Part shown: positions 7,246-14,961 of the stretch, one piece after another
Numbering within the stretch: the stretch's first letter is position 1
Layout: each line of letters starts with the position of its first letter
NCBI GenBank assembly: GCA_001953115.1
Contig: LSSL01004429.1
Location: 1-14,961, forward strand
Direction: 5' to 3'
Source of the DNA: Smittium mucronatum
Taxonomy: Eukaryota; Kickxellomycota; Harpellomycetes; Harpellales; Legeriomycetaceae
Length of the DNA stretch: 14,961 nucleotides
Translations under genes and position numbers: made by a program
The notes under the pieces: generated by a model
Database searches by the model: none
What the model was told of the DNA's origin: nothing
The model's input: the letters and a program-made list of their open reading frames with translations, nothing else

Positions 7246-10200
7246 AAATATTTTTTAGTCTAACACCATCCACAATTTCGGATATCAATTTTAACATAAG
7301 ATTCAACCACCCCTTCCTCCCCAACACATTTTTATCTTCAATGGGGATTTCATTATTATTGATATATTAATCAATATTGATTTCGCTTCAGCCAGATTCT
7401 TCTTTATGATTTTTAATACCTTGTTTTTATATATTTGTACTCATTCATGTTTTTATTGATAAATTTTCTGTCAATATTAATTGTAATCAATACGTTTCCG
7501 TCAATTAAATCTTTTCCTGTAAATAATTTACGCTCATTGACTCTCCAAGTGAAAATTAATTCTGATTTTTTAACATAAAAAGATAATTAAGGTCTATTTC
7601 GGTTTATCTGATCCTTTTTTTTTTCAGTAAGGCGAACTTTTTTTATTTATTTTTTAAAAAAAAGTCTCCGTTTGAAATATATTATGGGAAAATTATTGCT
7701 ATACTAGAAAAGTTATACTTTTGCCTCAAAATACTCTATTCAATCCAGAAAAATAAAAAATATTACTCACTCATTTCAAAAAAAAAAAATTTAAATTGGC
7801 CAACCCGTGATATCAATTACCAAGTCTCATTTTTTCGTATATGATATTCGAGTATTTTTTTAATGATGGAATAAAACTTTTCGAAATTTATTAAATTCAG
7901 AAATAAGCTAGTTTAATATAAAACCTAGATCACAAGATGTTAAAATAAATACAATTTCACTCTTTTTAAACCATTCCAGTTTCGTAGTTTGAAATCTTCT
8001 TGTATTAGCTTTGACTCTATACACATTTTTATAAACTGAGCTAATTAAAAACTCAATTATAGAAATTTTATACATGGAAATAAAAAAATTCAAAAAAAAA
8101 ACATTAGAAACCCCTTTACATGAAAGTTGATGCGGTTTATCAAATTAAATTTTGAATTTTTTTTCCCAATGATATTTAAATGGATTTTACTTAAAATCCA
8201 CTAAACTCATATTACAGTCCTATATATATGATAAAGAAATAAGTTGATAATCCAATCTCATAAATAGAACGAAATTCTCTAATTTTACCAGCCCTTTTTT
8301 TAATACTAAAGTTTATGCTTTTTAAATAAAAAATACACTAGTCCCATTATTTTTTGAACGGGGTTTTAATTTATTGACCCTCCACCCGCAATCCCATTTT
8401 TTTTTCAATACTAGGTATAAAAAAAATTAATTATATTTGGTGTAATATATCAGAATTATTTAATTTATGTTAATTTTTTTTTGAAAAATGCCCGAAATCG
8501 TACATATATACATATATAAATTCTTCAAAAAAATCTCGAGTTGAGATTTTCCAAAAAAAAAAAAAATGTCACCCAAATCTCCTCCATCATTTTTTTTGAT
8601 AGATTTTCTATGTGTATTTTTCCAAGGATAAAATAAATATCAATATTGAAATTTTCTCGAGAATCCCTCTCTTAGAAATCGAAATTTTTTATTAGTAAAA
8701 AATGTTATTTTTCGTAAACAGATCTCACATTTTATTTCAAAAGTTAGATTGATTTCGTGAGTTTTTAGATGATATTATTATTTCAAAATAATGAAAATTA
8801 ATTCAATTAGATTTTATTTATTTTTAATGTATCATTGAATGGACTTTAACTTTGCCCTTATTTATTACCACTTAATCTATGCATAGAAAAACATTTTTTA
8901 CAAAATTTAAACATAAAACCAATAAAAAATTCTCCAGAATATACCCGTTTATACATCCTAGTGAATAGTTGGAAAATAAATTTTATGTAAACTGGTTTGT
9001 TTTTCTAAAAAATATATATTTCAAGTAAATTCCCCTTTTAAAAAATTATCTTAGTATTTGTAATCCTTATAAATATTCGGTGCTTCAATAGAAATTTATT
9101 TTAGAAGTTTTTTAAACCCTCTTTATAAAAGAAGGATTTCACCTGATTTTTAAAAAATCACGATATTTTTCCATTTAAAAATTTTCTTTTTAGTAAAACT
9201 AATTTTTTTCCATCTTCAATTTCAGAAAATAGCCCCAAATTTAAAATAAATACATTATTTTTAATTAAGATTTTCCCTTCTATCATTAGGCACTCTTGCT
9301 GGTTTATAAAAAAAAACATTATTATTTCATAAAAAAAACCTGATTATTAAAAATCGTGAACATTTAATATTGTTAGGTTAAAAAAAATATTCTAATTATT
9401 AATGGGGTAAATTTTGTGGTTTTTTAAAGAGTTGAACAATTTTTTTTAGAAATTTATTATAGGCCTATTAAATTAATATCCCTTAAACAAAAATTTTATC
9501 TCAATAAACTGTCTAAATTTCTCTCATTATATTCCCCTAAAGTAAAAAGTATCATATCTCTGATCATAAAAATTCAACAAAGATCCAATATAAATTATAA
9601 ATTTATAAATTAAATGTATTTTGAGACCATTATTCTACACAATTTAGAGCTTGAATGCATCTAATTTCTACGCAAAATATAAAATTTAAACCTTTGAAAT
9701 AATAGAAAAGTTTTTATCAATGATAAATTTCTAATACATTTTCTCGCCAACTAATTTTTAAAAATATATAGATATTTTATTTTATTTTTATATTGAGTTC
9801 TTTTATTACCAAAAAATATAGACAGAAATTCTGGCATTGATAGAAGATATTGAATTCTGAGCGGAAGATATCATAATTTTGCAAAAAAATTATTGGTATA
9901 TATTTATTTCTAAGTTAAATGATTTTTTTTATTAATGATAAAGGCTTAATTATAATGAGTTTTTATTAAAGGTTTTAAGCGATTAATTTTTAAAAATTAC
10001 ATGTTTTTACACGGAATTTCGAGAACTCCTTAGTAGGGCTCAATAAATTGTTATTTTTGTATGAAACAAGTTCATAAATATTTGAATAAACGAAGCTTTT
10101 TTCAATTGAAAATTCTGTTTCATTTCTTGTATATACTGAAGTTGTTAATTTTTTCGATTTATTATTTTATTTTCTTCTATTTTCATGAATAAATCGATTT

Positions 10201-13054
10201 TTTCATATTTTAAGCCCTCTATAAATATGTAATTTTCAACATTTATTTAAATTTGGCTTTATAAAATTTTATTAGATTTTTTATAGCATCAAAGTTAGAT
10301 TTAATTATTCATTAAAAGCCTTTATAAATTCGTCTTATTGTTTTAAATAAAATTTCCTAGACTATAAGTTTTTTTTTTTGATTATTATGGCATTTCATCC
10401 AATTCCTTTGAAAAAAAAATACATATTTATGTTTTTCATACTTTAAATTCAACTTTATTTGGGATTTTTTGTAAAATGAAATCTTTTGGACAAAATTTAC
10501 CGATGAGCTGTTTTTTTTATGATAGCACTTTTCAATGCTTTATAATATATATATTACTAAACTAATATTAAACGCAATAAATTGTTTCATACTTCCTTTA
10601 TTCAACCATTTCAATGCATATTTTCATAAAATAATGTTAATTTTTATTCTGTTTTTATAAAAACATCAATATTTTGTGTAAATCTCTACAAAAATAACAT
10701 TAAAACCACCAAGATATTGCCAATTAATAACTTTTTTTGTCTCATTAATCATTTTCTGCAATAAATTCCAAAATAGGGGCTTTTATTTATTAAAAAAAAA
10801 TTCGGACTTTTTGCTTAAAAAAACTGCAATAAAAAATAAAAAAGTACAGATACTTTTTCAAAAATATATACCCTTAAACCTAGAAATATTTTTTTTCATA
10901 CTTTATAGATTTTTAATTTAAATTGTGTCTTGAACTGACCTAGAGTTAGGATTTAAAACTTTAAAAATTTACTCGGTTTTTTTTTCTAAAATTTCCTTAT
11001 CTTTAAAAATAATAAGTTTTATAGTTAAGTTAAAATTATATAAATTCTACCAATAGAACTTATAATTTATTTCAGTTTTAATATTAATTAGAGATTTTTA
11101 GGAGAATACGCTTTTATAGGTAAAAAAATTTAATGATCACTGAATTGTATTTTAAAATTAGCAGGTAAATAAAAGTTTCTTTAACTTATTTTTACTAAAA
11201 AATATATGTTAAAACCATGTTAGTCCCAAAAATATTATTATTAAAATATTTTTTTACTCTTTCTGTATTTTTTCTGAATTAAATATTTATTATTTTTTTT
11301 ATATTAGTTTATAATATAGAATTTTTTTTTAGTTATTTATTAGTTTTTAATATTTTTTATCTTAATTTCATAAGAAATTTAAAAATGATTAATGCAAGAA
11401 AAAAATAAACAGCGTTTTTAACCAAAATTTTAAAAAAAATTATTGCTTTCATTTATGAAATTTTTTCGAAAAAGTTAAAACAATTTTCTCTGAGTAGAAA
11501 TATAAAGATTTTCATATCATTTATCTTATAATCGCTTCATAATTTTCATTATTAAATGAAAAAAATATTGTTAAATAAAACCATATCATACACCCCTTTA
11601 ATATATATTCCACGATTTTTATTTTTCTGAATATTAATTTTTTTCAAGAAAAATAACAATTTATATAGTGATAAATTAAGCACATATATCCTTAGCCCTA
11701 CTCTTCGAAAATGTTTCATATTAATTACCCATTGACAGTTAATTTTTTTATATAAATATATAAAAAAAATTTGGAGCCTTATTTTAAAAATCACAAAATT
11801 ATACTCGTTAAATTATACCCCAATCGATCATTGATTGTTTTTTGAGTTTTATGAAATCGGAAATTGATTAGCGTTTTGATATTATTTTTTTTTATGAAAG
11901 TTTATTGAAAGAAGTTGTGAAAATATAGCAATACTTTTCTAGGTTAAATTTTAATCCGAAAATCCATATTGGTAAATTTATACCGATTTTTAAAACGAAA
12001 AAAAAAAGGATAGATGTGAATTATTGATAAATGATTTAAATTCTATTAGTTTAAGTTAAATATCATTGACTTAGCTTACTTTCACAAATGTATAAAGTAA
12101 GATAATCTTAATTTAGTTCAAAATGAGGACTTAATATAGACTTTTTTTTATGTTTAGAATTGCAGAGAAAATTTTTTGCCACATTTAATAAGAGATTTTC
12201 TTAATTTGTTGATGATTATATTTTTTAAAATACCAAGGTTAAATGTAAAATTTCGGTGAGTTAATATAAAAATATATATATGTGATTTTTTTTTTTTTGA
12301 TGTTAGCTGGTTTAAGTATGGATTTTGTGTTTTTGAAAATTCTAAATTTTTCTCTTGGGGATGCGGTTATAAATTTCAGCATTATATTAATTTAAAATGC
12401 AATAAAATTTCATTTTATTAAATAAATCACTTCTATTAAAAAAGTAACTCAAGAACAATGTGATAATAAAAGTTCCAAAATATACAGTTATCCGCATAAA
12501 AAATCTCTCAAATGAAAAAAAATAAAGAAATAATATAATATAAAATTAATCAAACTAGCTTATGAAATTTTATGAAAAGTGAGTAATTGCGTCAATTATT
12601 AGAAATCAGCATTTTTATTCAAAAATAAATAGATAAGTAAAATAATTGTGTTTTACAAATAACATCAAGATCATCAATATATATACTTTTCTACAATATT
12701 TATCCAAAATTTTGAACATAGCTACTAAAATTATGGAATTTTTTCAATTAAAAAGTTTTTTTTTTTTTCGATTATTGCACAAAAATATTTGCCTATAGTA
12801 TTTGATAAACACGCCAATATATCTACAAATATTATATTAATTCTTAGAAACTATAAATTACACTATCAATAAATGTATAAGTTGAAAATAACAAATAATC
12901 TTAGCTACTCAACCAGGATAATGCAGCGTTGGGTGTATTATATCGGATAATATATACAATTTTTTTTAATCACAAAAATTTTAGACAGACAGAGTAATTA
13001 TTTAGAGTTTGAGATATTTATATCTTATATTTCTTAAATTTTTTTACTATTTTT

Positions 13055-13088
13055 ATTAGAATAATTTTTACTGATGTAATATTCTAAT
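13055..13088. repeat. Inverted repeat, 9-base arms
   Basis: ATTAGAATA (13055-13063) is matched by its reverse complement TATTCTAAT (13080-13088) across a 16-base loop. Such small palindromes are expected by chance in DNA this AT-rich. No function is assigned. Confidence 0.5.
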
Positions 13089-13390
13089 GATATTATTAAA
13101 TGAATAGAGAATTGAATATAAGCGTATAACTTTTGATGGTAAAAACTCAAGTCGCTTACACTCTTTATTTAATTCAAAAGATAAAATATGACTTAATTTT
13201 AAAAACCACTATTAATTTTATCAGTATACACGACTTATAAAATATTTTATAACCTTTTAATTTTTTATTTAAAAAGTATGTACTTCCGGAGAACTCTCTT
13301 AAAAAATCCTAAACATCAAAAAAACCCATTGCCAAACTAATCAATATTTAAATATGATAATGATATAAAACCAAACACTAAGTATATTAG

Positions 13391-13417
13391 AATATCAATT
13401 GTGAAAAAATTGATATT
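13391..13417. repeat. Perfect 10-base inverted repeat with 7-base loop
   Basis: AATATCAATT (13391-13400) and its exact reverse complement AATTGATATT (13408-13417) flank the loop GTGAAAA. It could form a small AT-rich hairpin. No run of T follows and no gene is adjacent, so it is not called a terminator. Confidence 0.6.
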
Positions 13418-14788
13418 TTACTTGCACATTGATGGACTAATATAAAAAAAATCAGTTCAAAAAGATCAATACTATAAGAATTTGCTAAAATTTGAGTTAT
13501 TTTGCATACATTTTCAAAAAAATTAGTTTTTTACTATGTAATATTAAATTTTGCAACTGATTATTTGCGTTTATTATATTAATATTTTAATGTATTAATC
13601 AAAATAAATTTAATTATACAAATAATATTTTTATTAAACCATTGAAGGTAAAAAAATTTATTCACAAAATGTGATATAATTTTTTCAAAAAAAGGCCATT
13701 TAAAGTAAAATACACAATCAATTTTAATGCATTGCATATTTAATTTTTTAAAAAATGATTATCAGTTTTAGGAATAATCTTTGATTATAAATCAAGATTA
13801 ACCGTTCAGTAGTTATAATGAGTAATTTTTGACGCCTAGATTTTTTATAACTATGTGTATGTATTTGATATTATATTAGTTTGGGTTTTCAACATTAAAC
13901 TTTCAGAAAATAATTTCAAAACATGTAAACTGAACTAATTTAGTAAATAAACACAATATTTTATCTAATTAATACGAATTTTTGTTTTCAGCAAGTTTTT
14001 TAATTCCGAATAAATCTGATTTTTGCAAGGAGTTTGAGATTATATAAATATATAAAATATAAATATAATAAATATTATTTCTGAATAAAATCTTAACTCC
14101 GTTAAAAAAATTAATAGGAACTCATATAGATCCCTGAGAACTATTTATTCTTTTAATTATTATTCAGATATTTTTATCTAAACTTAATATGGGAATAATT
14201 ATGCTTAGAATTTTTTTTAATTATTATAGTATTTTCATAAAGCCACATATATATTTATATATCGATGATACTTGTAAAAAATAAAAGGAATTTCAGTTTA
14301 GGGGTTGAATTTTATATTATATTATTTTAAATTTTAAACTGGCTTTCCCAAAAAAACCGGGATATAGCTACAACCAAATTTATATCTTATATAATTAAGC
14401 CAAATTAAACTCAGATAAAATTATTTGAAATAATTTAAGGTAAACAATTAATTATTTTTGAATCATCTCTCACCAATTTATAATTATATGGGTTTAAACA
14501 ATTTAACCTGATTATTTTCAAAAAAAACTTTAATAATGGATTAAGATTATATATGAGTTTTATTACAATTAAAATAGCCCAAAATTTGATATTTTTCGCT
14601 ATTTTATCATATAAAGAAAATTTCATTCTAATAAAACCCTTTGAATTGATTTTATATTTATATTGGGATAGGATTTTTTACATAAAAAAAAATAATTATC
14701 ATAATTGTTTTTAAATTTATAGATAATATTCTAAATCTCGGATTTTCCGGAATGGGTTATTAGTGGCTTATGTTTTAAATTAATATTC

Positions 14789-14811
14789 ATATATATATAT
14801 ATATATATATA
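14789..14811. repeat. (AT)n microsatellite
   Basis: Twenty-three bases of perfect alternating AT lie 57 bases before the terminal hexamer array. Confidence 0.95.
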
Positions 14812-14868
14812 AATAGAATTAAATACCCCCGCAATTTAAATTCTTTCATTTCTTAATTCACTTATAAT

Positions 14869-14961
14869 TTATTCTTATTCTTATTCTTATTCTTATTCTT
14901 ATTCTTATTCTTATTCTTATTCTTATTCTTATTCTTATTCTTATTCTTATTCTTATTCTTA
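14869..14961 (+). repeat. (TTATTC)n hexamer array, 15.5 perfect copies, open at the window end
   Basis: Ninety-three bases of perfect TTATTC repeat (GAATAA on the other strand) reach the last base, so the array is cut by the window edge and its true length is unknown. There are no interruptions, which implies recent expansion, active slippage or an assembly limit. The plus strand has no G, and the other strand has single G residues only, so it does not resemble a normal telomere repeat in either orientation. Confidence 0.97.

Larger units (their letters stand above)
7246..14868. other. AT-rich block with no supportable gene
   Basis: About 7.6 kb of very AT-rich sequence, visibly poorer in G and C than the introns and spacers to its left, with many A and T homopolymer runs. 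The first 100 bases or so are probably the 3' UTR of the ZNG1-like gene. Both strands hold only short open frames of 80 codons or fewer. Their number and their Ile/Lys/Phe/Asn composition are about what chance gives at this base content. I found no tRNA, rRNA, transposon ends or long repeat. Small AT-rich palindromes and an AT microsatellite occur near the right side. It may be an AT-rich isochore, a centromeric or subtelomeric region, or heavily decayed repeat DNA; the sequence does not decide. Confidence 0.7.

Noticed and set aside
7094..7327. Minus-strand open frame of 77 codons
   Set aside because: It overlaps, in antisense, the CobW C-terminal domain exon and shows no recognisable motif.
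7908..8093. Minus-strand open frame of 61 codons in the AT-rich block
   Set aside because: It is slightly less AT-rich than its surroundings, but several frames of this length are expected by chance in 7.7 kb of such DNA, and no family or splice partners were seen.
11552..11794. Minus-strand open frame of 80 codons
   Set aside because: It is dominated by Ile, Lys, Phe, Leu and Asn, as random AT-rich sequence gives, and about one such frame is expected by chance over this block.
14435..14626. Minus-strand open frame of 63 codons
   Set aside because: It shows the same AT-driven composition, no motif and no neighbouring exons.
14869..14961. Telomere at the right end
   Set aside because: At a right-hand end the plus strand should be the G-rich strand, but TTATTC has no G, and the opposite strand GAATAA has only isolated G residues.
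1..14961. CRISPR arrays, insertion sequences, phage or plasmid genes
   Set aside because: No spaced direct repeats, transposase or integrase motifs or terminal repeats were seen; the spliced genes indicate a eukaryotic nuclear locus.

Overview
The window looks like nuclear DNA from a fungus, probably an early-diverging, AT-rich lineage. Three genes are present. All have short GT-AG introns (65 to 189 bases), AT-rich introns and spacers, and protein families typical of opisthokonts. A mitochondrial seryl-tRNA synthetase with a presequence argues for an organism that still translates inside its mitochondria, so anaerobic gut fungi and microsporidia are unlikely. A Harpellales/Kickxellomycotina-type genome would fit, but the sequence alone cannot fix the taxon. 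No bacterial, viral or plasmid features were found.

Layout. Positions 1-1591 (minus strand) hold the 5' part of a mitochondrial seryl-tRNA synthetase gene: a presequence exon, one 189-base intron, and a long exon that runs off the left edge just after class II motif 2. Positions 1592-2717 are a divergent spacer, which contains a weak minus-strand coding-like stretch (2020-2418) with two in-frame TGA codons, possibly a gene remnant. Positions 2718-4365 (plus) hold a four-exon gene for an Ima1/Samp1-type inner nuclear membrane protein. It has half of the usual zinc-binding domain, several membrane segments and a conserved C-terminal GLED motif. Positions 4366-5295 are spacer. Positions 5296-7245 (plus) hold a nine-exon gene for a complete ZNG1-type (CobW/COG0523) zinc-chaperone GTPase of 396 residues, including a 15-base microexon. 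From 7246 to the right edge lies about 7.7 kb of extremely AT-rich DNA with no supportable gene. It ends in a perfect (TTATTC) hexamer array of 15.5 copies that reaches the last base.

The three genes are housekeeping genes with no evident functional link: organelle translation, nuclear-envelope architecture and zinc delivery to metalloproteins. The splice models come from reading frames and family conservation. Every junction I propose keeps frame and has GT and AG borders. I see no convincing new biological system. The points most worth a second look are the missing first zinc half of the Ima1 homologue, the degenerate N-terminal partner-binding motif of ZNG1, a stop-free intron of length divisible by three, two apparent insertions in the synthetase, and the nature of the AT-rich block with its hexamer end.
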